A stretch of 64,000 bases of DNA, from assembly GCA_947456625.1 (NCBI GenBank), contig CANGQJ010000004.1, forward strand, positions 124,001 to 188,000. The letters are read 5' to 3'. Source of the DNA: Bacteroidota bacterium. Lineage in GTDB: Bacteria > Bacteroidota > Bacteroidia > Chitinophagales > Chitinophagaceae. The first letter of the stretch is position 1. The number at the start of each line of letters is the position of its first letter. Below the pieces are notes generated by a model. It had not been told where the DNA came from. It searched no databases and worked only from the letters and a program-made list of their open reading frames with translations. The position numbers were made by a program, and so were the translations under genes. This document shows positions 1 through 8,400 of the stretch, in pieces.

Positions 1-1085
1 GTTCAGGACAAGGGGTAGAAAAATTTAGTGCCGAGTGGGGTGGATGGAGATATCCTTTTTGGATTTCTATTATTCTAGTTGGTGTTTCGGTTTTAATTAG
101 AATGAGAATGAGCGAATCTCCTATGTTTACAAAGTTAAAGTCTGAGGGAAAAACATCTGCGAATCCTTTGAAAGAAAGTTTTGGCAATAAAGCCAATTTT
201 AAAATGGTATTGCTTTCATTATTTGGTGCAGTAATGGGACAGGGCGTAGTTTGGTACACTGGACAGTTTTATGCCCAAAGTTTTATTGAAACAGTTTGTA
301 AAATTGATTTTGTACAATCCAGAAATATTATGCTTGTTGCTATATTAATGGCAACACCTTGTTTTGTTTTATTTGGATGGTTAAGTGATAAACTAGGTCG
401 TAAATGGATTATGTTACTTGGTATGTTATTAGCTATATGTACTTATCGTCCTATTTATAAGGAGTTTTTAGACATTACAGCTGCTAAAAACCGAACTCAA
501 ATAGTTGACAAAGGGCTTACTGCTGCTGGTCCAAAAGTCCCTTTACTAGATGCAAAGGACAAGCATAAAATGTATGTAAAACAAGTTATTGATACAGCGT
601 ACACCGACGGCTCTGTTTTTAAATATACCATTACTGACACTTTAATTGGATTTAATGAACTTCAATTAGACAGTGCTATTGATTTAATAAATCCAACATT
701 AATAAAATACCATGCAACAAAACCAAATGTATTGGTAGAAAAAACAATGGGAAAGTCTGCTACCTGGAATTTAATATGGTTGGTGTTTATTCAAATAGTG
801 TATGTTACAATGGTGTATGGACCAGTGGCAGCTTTCTTAGTTGAAATGTTCCCTACTAAAATAAGATACACTTCTATGTCACTTCCGTATCATATTGGTA
901 ATGGCGTATTTGGTGGCTTGGTTCCATTCTTAGGAACCTTAATTGTGGAGTTTACAAAATCACCAGAAAAGCCTGCAGGAGATGCATTGGCAGGACTTTG
1001 GTATCCAATAGGTGTTGCCTTTGTTTGTTTAATTATTGGGGTTGTTTATTTATCCAATAAGATAGATGAAAATGTGATGGATTAA
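1..1085 (+). CDS. MFS transporter, metabolite:H+ symporter-like (5' truncated)
   Basis: The reading frame is open to the left edge (first full codon at base 3), so the gene begins outside the window and the ATG at 102 is internal. The visible part has several membrane segments and the MFS loop motif GWLSDKLGRK, typical of the major facilitator superfamily, probably the metabolite:H+ symporter (ProP/ShiA-like) branch. A hydrophilic stretch of roughly 100 residues (about 155-250 of the visible part) interrupts the membrane segments, which is long for this family. The C-terminal part (FLVEMFPTKIRYTSMSLPYHIGNG) is characteristic of sugar/metabolite MFS carriers. The substrate cannot be told. A small membrane protein follows 21 bases downstream and is probably co-transcribed. 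Confidence 0.85.
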   Translation, partial: SGQGVEKFSAEWGGWRYPFWISIILVGVSVLIRMRMSESPMFTKLKSEGKTSANPLKESFGNKANFKMVLLSLFGAVMGQGVVWYTGQFYAQSFIETVCKIDFVQSRNIMLVAILMATPCFVLFGWLSDKLGRKWIMLLGMLLAICTYRPIYKEFLDITAAKNRTQIVDKGLTAAGPKVPLLDAKDKHKMYVKQVIDTAYTDGSVFKYTITDTLIGFNELQLDSAIDLINPTLIKYHATKPNVLVEKTMGKSATWNLIWLVFIQIVYVTMVYGPVAAFLVEMFPTKIRYTSMSLPYHIGNGVFGGLVPFLGTLIVEFTKSPEKPAGDALAGLWYPIGVAFVCLIIGVVYLSNKIDENVMD

Positions 1086-1106
1086 TTCAATTAAAAACCA
1101 AGAACC

Positions 1107-1361
1107 ATGAATACTTTAAAAAAATTATTAGGATTTGTATGGATGTTATTAGCACCTGCCATTATTTGTTTTTTGGTATATGAAGCAAATGCTAAAATTG
1201 CTGCTGCGACTGCTGCGACAAAATCAAATGTAATATTACAATGGGCTATTATTTTAATCATATTTACGCCCATTTGTATTGGACTTTTTCTGTTTGGTAA
1301 ATATGCTGCCACCAATGAATATGCTCATTTACCCACTTCTTCCAAAGAGATAGGCGACTAG
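1107..1361 (+). CDS. Small two-helix membrane protein of unknown function
   Basis: An 84-residue protein with two predicted membrane helices (about residues 5-27 and 44-66) joined by an Ala/Thr-rich hydrophilic stretch (KIAAATAATKS). I do not recognise a named family. It starts 21 bases after the MFS transporter stop on the same strand, so it is probably translated from the same mRNA and may be an accessory subunit of that transporter, but this is inference from position alone. The opposite-strand ORF at 1091-1315 is its shadow. Confidence 0.7.
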   Translation: MNTLKKLLGFVWMLLAPAIICFLVYEANAKIAAATAATKSNVILQWAIILIIFTPICIGLFLFGKYAATNEYAHLPTSSKEIGD

Positions 1362-1387
1362 TTGGTGGATATTTAAGTATAGTTAAG

Positions 1388-1395
1388 TATTTTTG
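1388..1395 (+). promoter_or_regulatory. -7 box TATTTTTG of the gldA-like gene
   Basis: This is an exact match to the Bacteroidota -7 element TAnnTTTG. Only 3 bases separate it from the ATG at 1399, so the transcript could begin at or next to the start codon. No clear -33 TTTG lies at the usual 19-21 base spacing; a TTG is 23 bases upstream. Confidence 0.45.
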
Positions 1396-1398
1396 GGC

Positions 1399-2298
1399 AT
1401 GTCATTAATTGTAACTGGGCTTTCAAAGCAATATGAATCGCAAATTGCGGTAACAAATTTATCATTTACAATTCAGAAAGGTAGTGTTGTAGGTTTTTTA
1501 GGACCTAATGGCGCTGGCAAGAGTACAACACTTAAAATGATTGCAGGTTTTCTACAACCCGATGCGGGCGAAGTAATTTTAAATGGCATTTCTAATCAAG
1601 CCAATCCAATTGCGTTTAAAAAATTAATTGGGTATTTGCCAGAATCAAATCCATTGTATGATGAAATGTATGTGAAGGAATATTTGAACTTTATTTGCGA
1701 TGTACATAAAATTTCAAATCCAAGCATTAGCATACAGGATGTAATTGTACAAACGGGTTTAACCCTCATGCAACATAAAAAAATTGGCGACCTCTCCAAA
1801 GGATATAAACAAAGGGTTGGAATTGCAGCTGCAATTATTCATAAACCCGCACTCATTTTATTAGACGAGCCAACTTCGGGGTTGGATCCAAATCAGTTAA
1901 TAGAAATTCGCAGTTTAATTCAAAGTTTAAGTAAAGATGCCATTGTATTATTTTCAACACATATTTTGCAAGAGGTCTCTGCTATTTGTTCCAGTGTAAT
2001 TGTAATACATCAATCAAAAAAAGTAGCCGACACTTTAATTGCCGATTTATTAAAGCCAGCACAACCAGCAGTGAAGGTAATTTTCGAAGAAGACATTACC
2101 GCTTTTATTAAAAAACCATTCTTTGACACACTTCATTTTCAACAGATTGACAAACATGCGTTAGTTATAAAAACCAATGAATTGGCGACTTTGAAGAAAA
2201 ATATACTTGGTTTTGCTTTGGATAATGGATTGAATATCCAAGCATTACAAACGCAGGAAGCAAGTTTAGAAGAAATCTTTAAATTGCTTACCCATTAA
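1399..2298 (+). CDS. gldA: ABC transporter ATP-binding protein, GldA-like
   Basis: A 299-residue ABC ATPase with Walker A GPNGAGKST (about residue 38), signature LSKGYKQRVGIA, Walker B ALILLDEPTSGLDP and the H-loop STHIL. The size and the C-terminal extension ending in EASLEEIFKLLTH match the GldA branch, the ATPase of the GldAFG complex needed for gliding in Flavobacterium. No permease (gldF/gldG) is adjacent, which agrees with gldA being unlinked in known genomes. gldB and porT occur later in the window, so a gliding/type IX secretion context is credible. The ORF track starts at a TTG two codons upstream; I chose the ATG at 1399. A general ABC-2 export ATPase is the alternative. Confidence 0.75.
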   Translation: MSLIVTGLSKQYESQIAVTNLSFTIQKGSVVGFLGPNGAGKSTTLKMIAGFLQPDAGEVILNGISNQANPIAFKKLIGYLPESNPLYDEMYVKEYLNFICDVHKISNPSISIQDVIVQTGLTLMQHKKIGDLSKGYKQRVGIAAAIIHKPALILLDEPTSGLDPNQLIEIRSLIQSLSKDAIVLFSTHILQEVSAICSSVIVIHQSKKVADTLIADLLKPAQPAVKVIFEEDITAFIKKPFFDTLHFQQIDKHALVIKTNELATLKKNILGFALDNGLNIQALQTQEASLEEIFKLLTH

Positions 2299-2362
2299 AA
2301 AAAATGGGTGTAAATTGCGAGCTCAAACAGAACTACTATTTTAGAAAATTAATAATCAAACT

Positions 2363-3658
2363 ATGAGTTACATTGTTGAAGTAAAAGCTAGACAAATTTT
2401 AGATAGCCGCGGAAATCCTACAGTTGAAGTAGATGTATTAACAGACGAAGGTGCATTGGGCCGTGCAGCGGTTCCAAGCGGTGCAAGTACTGGTATTCAC
2501 GAGGCAGTTGAATTAAAGGATAACGACAAGAAAAAATATTTAGGTAAAGGTGTTTTAAAGGCAGTTAAGAATGTAAACACTTTAATTTCTAATAGCATTA
2601 TTGGTTTTGATATTACAGCACAAGCTGCTATTGACCAAGTAATGATTGATTTAGATGGTACTCCAAACAAAGGAAAATTAGGAGCTAATGCAATTTTAGC
2701 AGTTTCTATGGCTGTAGCAAAGGCTGCTGCTGAAGAAGCAAACCTTCCTTTATACCGCTACATTGGTGGGACAAATGCAAGAACACTTCCTATGCCAATG
2801 ATGAATATTTTAAATGGTGGTGCGCACGCTGATAATAAAATAGATTTCCAAGAGTTCATGATTATGCCTGTTGGCGCTCCAAGCTTTAGCGAAGGTCTTC
2901 GTTGGGGTGTTGAAATTTTCCATCAGTTAAAAAGCACTTTAAAGAAAAAAGGATATAGCACCAACGTAGGTGATGAAGGTGGATTCGCTCCAAACATTCA
3001 AAGCAACGAAGAAGCTATTGAAACCGTGTTAGAAGCAATCACTGCTGCAGGTTATAAAGCGGGCACTCAAATTGCTATTGCAATGGATGCTGCAAATAGT
3101 GAATTATGGAATGCTAAGAAAAAGAAATATGTTTTCCATAAGAGCTCTGGTAAAGAAATGAGTTCAGATCAATTGGTGAAGTATTGGGAATCATGGGTTA
3201 AGAAATATCCTATCGTTTCCATTGAGGATGGTATGGCAGAGGATGATTGGGCTGGTTGGAAAAACTTGACTGACACGATTGGTGCTAAATGTCAATTAGT
3301 GGGAGATGATTTATTTGTAACCAATGTAGAGCGTTTACAAACAGGTATTGATAAGAAAATTGCAAATGGCTTATTAGTAAAAGTAAACCAAATTGGCACT
3401 TTAACTGAAACAATTAACGCGGTAAGTTTAGCACAACATAATGGTTACAATACTATTATGTCACATCGTTCTGGTGAAACCGAAGATACTACTATTGCGG
3501 ACTTAGCAGTAGCATTAAACTGTGGTCAAATCAAAACTGGTTCTGCTTCCAGAACCGATCGTATGGCTAAATACAACCAATTAATTCGTATTGAAGAGCA
3601 ATTGGCTGAGACTGGCGTTTTCCCTACAAAAGGAAAATTAAAGTTTGGCAATAAATAA
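2363..3658 (+). CDS. eno: Enolase
   Basis: A 431-residue enolase, full length for the bacterial family. It converts 2-phosphoglycerate to phosphoenolpyruvate in glycolysis, in the cytoplasm. Visible family motifs are [17 protein letters not shown] at the N-terminus, the active-site loop [18 protein letters not shown], the metal ligands in [17 protein letters not shown] and VGDDLFVTN, and the signature NQIGTLTE...[18 protein letters not shown]. The gene is followed by a strong hairpin terminator and then by the ftsB-like gene, an order shared by many bacteria. Confidence 0.98.
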   Translation: MSYIVEVKARQILDSRGNPTVEVDVLTDEGALGRAAVPSGASTGIHEAVELKDNDKKKYLGKGVLKAVKNVNTLISNSIIGFDITAQAAIDQVMIDLDGTPNKGKLGANAILAVSMAVAKAAAEEANLPLYRYIGGTNARTLPMPMMNILNGGAHADNKIDFQEFMIMPVGAPSFSEGLRWGVEIFHQLKSTLKKKGYSTNVGDEGGFAPNIQSNEEAIETVLEAITAAGYKAGTQIAIAMDAANSELWNAKKKKYVFHKSSGKEMSSDQLVKYWESWVKKYPIVSIEDGMAEDDWAGWKNLTDTIGAKCQLVGDDLFVTNVERLQTGIDKKIANGLLVKVNQIGTLTETINAVSLAQHNGYNTIMSHRSGETEDTTIADLAVALNCGQIKTGSASRTDRMAKYNQLIRIEEQLAETGVFPTKGKLKFGNK

Positions 3659-3702
3659 AAAAAGGCGTCAAGTAATTTACTTACGTTTTTGCTAAAACAT
3701 TT

Positions 3703-3734
3703 GAATGAGCCTCTAAAGGGCTCATTCTTTTTTT
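3703..3734 (+). terminator. Rho-independent terminator after eno
   Basis: A perfect 9-bp stem GAATGAGCC/GGCTCATTC with a 7-base loop is followed by a run of seven T. It lies between eno and the ftsB-like gene and should end most eno transcripts. A weaker inverted repeat (AAGTAA TT TTACTT region) lies just before it. Confidence 0.88.
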
Positions 3735-3777
3735 GTGTATTATTAGAACTAGCTTAATTTTACGATAATCATTTAAT

Positions 3778-4107
3778 ATGCAAGTCCTTAAAAAAATACT
3801 CCCCATTCTTATAAACCGCTATTTTTTAGTTTCGGTTGGGTTTGTAATATGGATGTTGTTTTTTGATCAACGAGATTATTTCCAACAAAGAGAGCGTGCC
3901 GCGGAATTAAACAAAGTGGAAAACGCAAAAAAATATTACAACGACGAAATAGAAGCTACAAAAAAGCAACTCAATAATTTACAGAACAATCCTACTGCCA
4001 TTGAAAAATATGCGCGTGAAAGGTATTTATTAAAACGTGAAGGGGAGGAGGTTTATTTGTTTCAAGACACCGTAACCACACCAGCAACTGCTACCGATAA
4101 AAAATGA
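3778..4107 (+). CDS. Septum formation initiator family protein (FtsB/DivIC-like)
   Basis: A 109-residue protein with a short cytoplasmic N-terminus, one membrane helix (about residues 14-31, RYFLVSVGFVIWMLFF), then a coiled-coil region (ERAAELNKVENAKKYYNDEIEATKKQLNNL) and the family motif IEKYARERYLLKREGEEVYLFQ. This is the layout of FtsB/DivIC, small bitopic proteins that join FtsL and FtsQ in the divisome. Location directly after eno is the classic position of ftsB. Its last codons overlap the nth start (ATGA), so the two are translationally coupled. Confidence 0.9.
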   Translation: MQVLKKILPILINRYFLVSVGFVIWMLFFDQRDYFQQRERAAELNKVENAKKYYNDEIEATKKQLNNLQNNPTAIEKYARERYLLKREGEEVYLFQDTVTTPATATDKK

Positions 4108-4763
4108 CAAAAAAAGAGCGCTATGTAAATGTTTTGGAATATTTCCAAACACACATGCCTGTTGCAGAAACCGAATTATCTTATAACAATCCTTTTGAAC
4201 TACTGGTTGCTGTTATATTATCTGCACAGTGTACCGATAAGCGTGTAAACCTTACCACACCTGGTATTTTTAAAAAATACCCAACGCCTCAAAAAATGGC
4301 TAAGGCTAGTTTTGATGATTTATTCCCTCTTATTAAAAGTATTTCCTATCCTAATAACAAAACCAAACATTTAATTGGGATGAGTACTTTGCTTGTAAAT
4401 GATTTTAATGGGGAAGTGCCTATGACCATTGAGGAATTAGTATTGCTTCCTGGCGTTGGTCGTAAAACTGCCAATGTAATTACCAGTGTTTGGGATAACC
4501 AACCCAATATGGCAGTAGATACGCATGTGAATAGGGTAAGCAAACGTTTAGGTTTAGTGCCAATGACCGCTACTACTCCATTAGCGGTAGAAAAAGATTT
4601 AATTAAAAACATTCCAACACAATTAGTGCACACTGCGCATCACTGGTTAATTTTACATGGACGTTATACTTGTTTAGCAAGAAGTCCAAAATGTGAAAAC
4701 TGTGGGCTACAATTATTTTGTAAATACTTTGATAAAAATAATAAAGCTAAAACAGCTAAGTAA
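4104..4763 (+). CDS. nth: Endonuclease III
   Basis: A 219-residue DNA glycosylase/AP lyase of base excision repair that removes oxidised pyrimidines. The helix-hairpin-helix LLPGVGRKTANV carries the catalytic Lys, and the catalytic Asp lies in VDTHVNRV. The C-terminus holds the [4Fe-4S] ligands as C-x6-C-x2-C-x5-C (CLARSPKCENCGLQLFC), complete for the family. It overlaps the preceding ftsB-like gene by 4 bases and ends before a bidirectional terminator shared with korA. Confidence 0.96.
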   Translation: MTKKERYVNVLEYFQTHMPVAETELSYNNPFELLVAVILSAQCTDKRVNLTTPGIFKKYPTPQKMAKASFDDLFPLIKSISYPNNKTKHLIGMSTLLVNDFNGEVPMTIEELVLLPGVGRKTANVITSVWDNQPNMAVDTHVNRVSKRLGLVPMTATTPLAVEKDLIKNIPTQLVHTAHHWLILHGRYTCLARSPKCENCGLQLFCKYFDKNNKAKTAK

Positions 4764-4773
4764 ATGGATGTAT

Positions 4774-4807
4774 AAAAAAAAGGGCTCCAAATTGGAACCC
4801 TTTTTTT
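4774..4807. terminator. Bidirectional terminator between nth and korA
   Basis: The stem AGGGCTCC/GGAACCCT (one C-A mismatch, loop AAATT) has an A run on the left and a T run on the right, so it can serve both converging genes. Confidence 0.85.
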
Positions 4808-4829
4808 ATCGCTAAATGTGAAGTATGCC

Positions 4830-6677
4830 CTATAAGTATTGAAGAATCGCGTCGGTCAATTCTTGTTTAGTAATAGGAATACCCATCATTTTATTATATC
4901 CTTTTGCATCCACAAAATATTGATCACGGATTATTTTTATTAATTGGCCATTATTAATTTCTGGAATTAATACCGTTTCAAAATTCTTTAAAATATCTCC
5001 TAAGTTACTAGGGAAAGGACGCATATACTTAATGTGTGCATGGCTTACCGCTTTTCCTTGTGCTTGTAAGTCCATTACAGTTCCTTTAATAGTACCATAA
5101 GTAGATCCCCATCCTAATACCAATACTTTTCCTTTTTCAGCACCACTGTCAATGGTTTGTTTTGGAATATAGTCTGCAATTTTATCTACTTTAGCTTCTC
5201 TCATTTTAATCATGAACTGGTGGTTCTCTGCTTCGTAATTCACGTTACCAGTTTCATGTTGTTTTTCCAAACCACCAATACGATGTTCTAGGCCAGGTGT
5301 ACCAGGTACTGCCCAAGGACGTGCTAATTTTTCGTTTCTTGTGTAAGGTTTGTATTTAAGTTCGCCTTCGTCTAACTTTGTTTTAAATGTTACTTCAATT
5401 TCTGGTAAGTCTGCAGCTTTTGGAAATTTCCAAGGCTCAGCACCATTTGCAATGTATCCATCACTTAACAAAATAACTGGAGTCATATGTTGTAATGCAA
5501 TACGAACTGCTTCAAAAGCCATTTCAAAACAATCACTAGGTGTAGAAGTTGCTAAAATAGGAATTGGCGCCTCTCCATTACGACCATAGTAGGCTTGTAA
5601 TAAGTCACTTTGCTCGGTTTTAGTAGGTAAACCTGTAGACGGACCACCTCTTTGAATATTAATAATTAAAAGTGGCAATTCTAACATCATAGCAAGGCCC
5701 ATTGCTTCGGTTTTTAATGCCATACCTGGTCCTGAAGTAGTTGTTAAACCAATTTGACCACCATAGCTTGCACCAATTGCAGAAGCAATACCAGCAATTT
5801 CATCCTCGGCTTGAAATGTTCTTACACCAAAGTTTTTATACTTACTTAATTCATGTAAAATATCAGTAGCTGGTGTAATTGGGTATGATCCTAAGAATAA
5901 AGGGAGCTTTGCTTTTTGCGAAGCCGCTATTAATCCCATAGATAAAGCTTGGTTACCCATAATACTACGATAAGTACCTGGGTCCATTTTAGATTTCTCT
6001 ACTTTGAATCTTGCTGCATTAAATAATTCAGCTGTTTCGCCATAAAAATAACCTGCTTTTAAAACTGCGATATTACTGTTTAATATAGATTCCTTTTTTC
6101 CAAATTTTTCTTTTAAGAAACTAATTGTAGTATCTAAGTCTCTGTTGTAAATCCAATAAATTACACCTAAGACAAACATATTTTTTGCACGGTCTCTTTC
6201 TTTATTTCCTAATTCTGGAAAATCTTTTAATGCTTCACGAGTTAATTTAGTAACATCAATTTTTGTTAACTCATATCCGTCCAAACTGTTATCCTCTAAT
6301 GGGTTTACGCCGTCAGGATAATTTGCTAAACGTAAATTTTTAACATCAAAACCATCGGTGTTTGCGATAATTTTTCCGCCTTTTTTTAATCCCTTTAAAT
6401 TTACTTTTAATGCAGCAGCATTCATAGCAACTAACACATCACAAGCATCACCAGGCGTGTATACTTTGTCAGAACTAAAGTGAACTTGGAAACCACTCAC
6501 ACCAGGTAGGGTTCCAATAGGAGCTCTAATTTCTGCTGGAAAATCCGGGAAAGTAGCTAGATCAATTCCTAAGATGGCGGTATTGTTTGTGAACTGTTGA
6601 CCGGTTAATTGCATTCCGTCTCCACTATCACCTGCAAATTTTATTACTACATCTTGTAAAATAACTTCATTTGGCAT
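4830..6677 (-). CDS. korA: 2-oxoacid:acceptor oxidoreductase, fused gamma-alpha subunit (KorA type)
   Basis: A protein of 615 residues combining an N-terminal gamma-type domain (VIKFAGDSGDGMQLTGQQF, about residues 5-190) with an alpha-type pyrimidine-binding domain (GSYPITPATDILHELS...QAEDEIAGIASAIGASYGG...TTTSGPGMALKTEA). This is the KorA arrangement of 2-oxoglutarate:ferredoxin oxidoreductase, which makes succinyl-CoA with reduced ferredoxin. The thiamine-binding beta subunit (korB) is not next to it in this window. The ORF track begins at a TTG inside an exact -7 promoter box (TACCTTTG), so that start cannot be right; I chose the ATG seven codons later (MPNEVILQ). The precise oxoacid is inferred. 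Confidence 0.88.
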   Translation of the reverse strand: MPNEVILQDVVIKFAGDSGDGMQLTGQQFTNNTAILGIDLATFPDFPAEIRAPIGTLPGVSGFQVHFSSDKVYTPGDACDVLVAMNAAALKVNLKGLKKGGKIIANTDGFDVKNLRLANYPDGVNPLEDNSLDGYELTKIDVTKLTREALKDFPELGNKERDRAKNMFVLGVIYWIYNRDLDTTISFLKEKFGKKESILNSNIAVLKAGYFYGETAELFNAARFKVEKSKMDPGTYRSIMGNQALSMGLIAASQKAKLPLFLGSYPITPATDILHELSKYKNFGVRTFQAEDEIAGIASAIGASYGGQIGLTTTSGPGMALKTEAMGLAMMLELPLLIINIQRGGPSTGLPTKTEQSDLLQAYYGRNGEAPIPILATSTPSDCFEMAFEAVRIALQHMTPVILLSDGYIANGAEPWKFPKAADLPEIEVTFKTKLDEGELKYKPYTRNEKLARPWAVPGTPGLEHRIGGLEKQHETGNVNYEAENHQFMIKMREAKVDKIADYIPKQTIDSGAEKGKVLVLGWGSTYGTIKGTVMDLQAQGKAVSHAHIKYMRPFPSNLGDILKNFETVLIPEINNGQLIKIIRDQYFVDAKGYNKMMGIPITKQELTDAILQYL

Positions 6678-6695
6678 ATAGCTGTAATTTGTGCT

Positions 6696-6703
6696 CAAAG
6701 GTA
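6696..6703 (-). promoter_or_regulatory. -7 box TACCTTTG of korA
   Basis: An exact TAnnTTTG on the minus strand, 18 bases before the chosen ATG of korA. It overlaps the TTG used by the ORF track and so decides the start. No clear -33 element is seen. Confidence 0.55.
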
Positions 6704-6734
6704 CATAGACATGCGCCTAAATGCTTATTTTTTA

Positions 6735-6766
6735 TTGTTTTTTTTATATTTTCTTGAGTAACTTTG
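6735..6766 (+). promoter_or_regulatory. Promoter of the NodB-type deacetylase gene
   Basis: The -33 element TTG (6735-6737) and -7 box TAACTTTG (6759-6766) are separated by 21 bases, fitting the Bacteroidota vegetative promoter. The gene's ATG follows 19 bases after the box. The region is divergent with korA. Confidence 0.6.
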
Positions 6767-6785
6767 CCGACTAACTTAAGGCAAC

Positions 6786-7556
6786 ATGATCATCGCCCCA
6801 ATTTTCTATATTCTGGCTCATATTTTACTTCCAAATAACACTTCTTCTGCAATCGTTCCCAAGTCAAATCAGGGAGTAATAGACAATGATTTCAAGTATA
6901 TTTATCTGAGTTTTGATGATGGGCCCATGGCTGGAACCTCTAATTGTGTTGACATATGTTTGAATCAAAAGGTAAATGCTACATTTTTTGAAGTGGGATT
7001 GCACCAGTCAAAAACTAACAGTGCTAAGCTTCAGTATACCAGAATATCCCAAAATGAGTCCTTATTTGACATTGGCAATCACAGTTATACCCATGCCAAT
7101 AGTTTGTATAAATATTTTTATCATCATCCCAATATGGCTTTTGATGATTTTATGAAAGCACAGCGTTCTTTGCAAATAAAAAATAATATTTCACGATTGC
7201 CTGGTAATAATGCATGGAATACTTTGCAAGCAAAAAGAGCAAGTGGCCTTGTGAGGCCCTTAGTTCAAAAATTAGATAGTGCCGGTTTTAATATAATTGG
7301 CTGGGATTTAGAATGGCATTTTAATAAAAAGGGAAGACCAATCCAATCTGCACAAAACATGGCAGATCTAGTGGATACACTTTTTGAGCACAATCAAACA
7401 ATGTCAAAAAATCACTTAGTTATTTTAATGCATGACCATATGTTTAGAGCTAGTGAGGACTCTGCTAAACTAGCTAATATGATTGGTTTGTTAAAGCAAA
7501 ATCCTAAGTACCATTTTAGAAAACTAACGCAGTATCCTTTTTTGAAAACGGAGTGA
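6786..7556 (+). CDS. Polysaccharide deacetylase family protein (NodB domain)
   Basis: A 256-residue protein with a hydrophobic N-terminus (IIAPIFYILAHILLP, signal anchor) and a NodB-type carbohydrate esterase domain. Visible CE4 motifs are YLSFDDGPMAG (motif 1, catalytic base and metal Asp), GNHSYTHAN (motif 2, metal-binding HxxxH), SRLPGNNAW (motif 3) and LMHDHMF near the C-terminus. Family members remove acetyl groups from chitin-like oligomers, peptidoglycan or surface polysaccharide outside the cytoplasmic membrane; the substrate here is unknown. It stands alone, divergent from korA, with a good promoter. Confidence 0.88.
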   Translation: MIIAPIFYILAHILLPNNTSSAIVPKSNQGVIDNDFKYIYLSFDDGPMAGTSNCVDICLNQKVNATFFEVGLHQSKTNSAKLQYTRISQNESLFDIGNHSYTHANSLYKYFYHHPNMAFDDFMKAQRSLQIKNNISRLPGNNAWNTLQAKRASGLVRPLVQKLDSAGFNIIGWDLEWHFNKKGRPIQSAQNMADLVDTLFEHNQTMSKNHLVILMHDHMFRASEDSAKLANMIGLLKQNPKYHFRKLTQYPFLKTE

Positions 7557-7628
7557 TGTTAACATTTTGTTTGCAACCAAATAATCAAAGAATACTGTAT
7601 ATTTATACTAGAAATAAAACACAATTTT

Positions 7629-8396
7629 ATGGGAACATTTAATACTGGAAATCCAACCCTAACCGAAAAAATTTTTGACAAAAGTTTAAATGAAACATCC
7701 AATGCGTTTGGCGTAATGTCTATTCGTGGAACTATTAACAAATTTGGCTTTTTATTATTAATGGTAATGGGTTCGGCCATGTACATTTGGAGTATTTACA
7801 AACCTGAAACTCAAGCCACTGCTACCATGCTTATGCTAGGTGGCGCTATTGGCGGATTTGTATTAGCCATTGTTATGATGTTTAAGCCAAATTTAGCTGC
7901 CTATATTGCGCCGGCATACGCTATTTTAGAAGGCTTATTTATTGGCGGAATTAGTGCCATGTTTAATGCAATGTTTGCTACAAAATATCCAAATATTATT
8001 TTACATGCGGTTGGACTTACAATGGGTGTAGCACTTGCTATGTTTTTATTATACAATTTTAGAATTATAAACGTAACCAACAGATTAAGATCAATTGTGA
8101 TGTCTGCAACCATGGGCATTGGTTTATTTTATTTAATTGTGTGGGTATTAAGTTTATTTGGTGTAAACATGGGATTTGCTTTTGATAGTTCACCATTAAG
8201 TATTGGTATAAGTTTATTTATAGTTGGTATAGCTGCTTTTAATTTATTACTTGACTTTGATGCCATTGAGCAAGCAGCAGAAATGGGCGCGCCTAAATTT
8301 ATGGAATGGTATGGTGCATTTGGCTTACTTGTAACCTTAGTATGGCTGTACTTAGAAATACTTAAGTTATTAAGTAAGTTAAATTCTAGAGACTAA
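7629..8396 (+). CDS. Bax inhibitor-1/YccA family membrane protein
   Basis: A 255-residue protein with about seven membrane helices and a hydrophilic N-terminal tail of roughly 40 residues. The pattern of helices, the region YIAPAYAILEGLFIGGISAMF and the C-terminal LDFDAIEQAAEMGAPKFMEWYGAFGLLVTLVWLYLEIL are characteristic of the YccA/YbhL branch of the BI-1 (TMBIM) family. Bacterial members are linked to membrane protein quality control or calcium leak, so a precise role cannot be given. It ends 4 bases before the E1 dehydrogenase gene and is probably in the same transcript. Confidence 0.92.
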   Translation: MGTFNTGNPTLTEKIFDKSLNETSNAFGVMSIRGTINKFGFLLLMVMGSAMYIWSIYKPETQATATMLMLGGAIGGFVLAIVMMFKPNLAAYIAPAYAILEGLFIGGISAMFNAMFATKYPNIILHAVGLTMGVALAMFLLYNFRIINVTNRLRSIVMSATMGIGLFYLIVWVLSLFGVNMGFAFDSSPLSIGISLFIVGIAAFNLLLDFDAIEQAAEMGAPKFMEWYGAFGLLVTLVWLYLEILKLLSKLNSRD

Positions 8397-8400
8397 TTAA

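Noticed and set aside
1091-1315. Minus-strand ORF of 74 residues
   Set aside because: It is antisense to the small membrane protein that follows the MFS gene, whose spacing and composition are more convincing.
6678-6698. TTG start of korA in the ORF track
   Set aside because: The TTG lies inside an exact TACCTTTG promoter box; the downstream ATG fits the family better.
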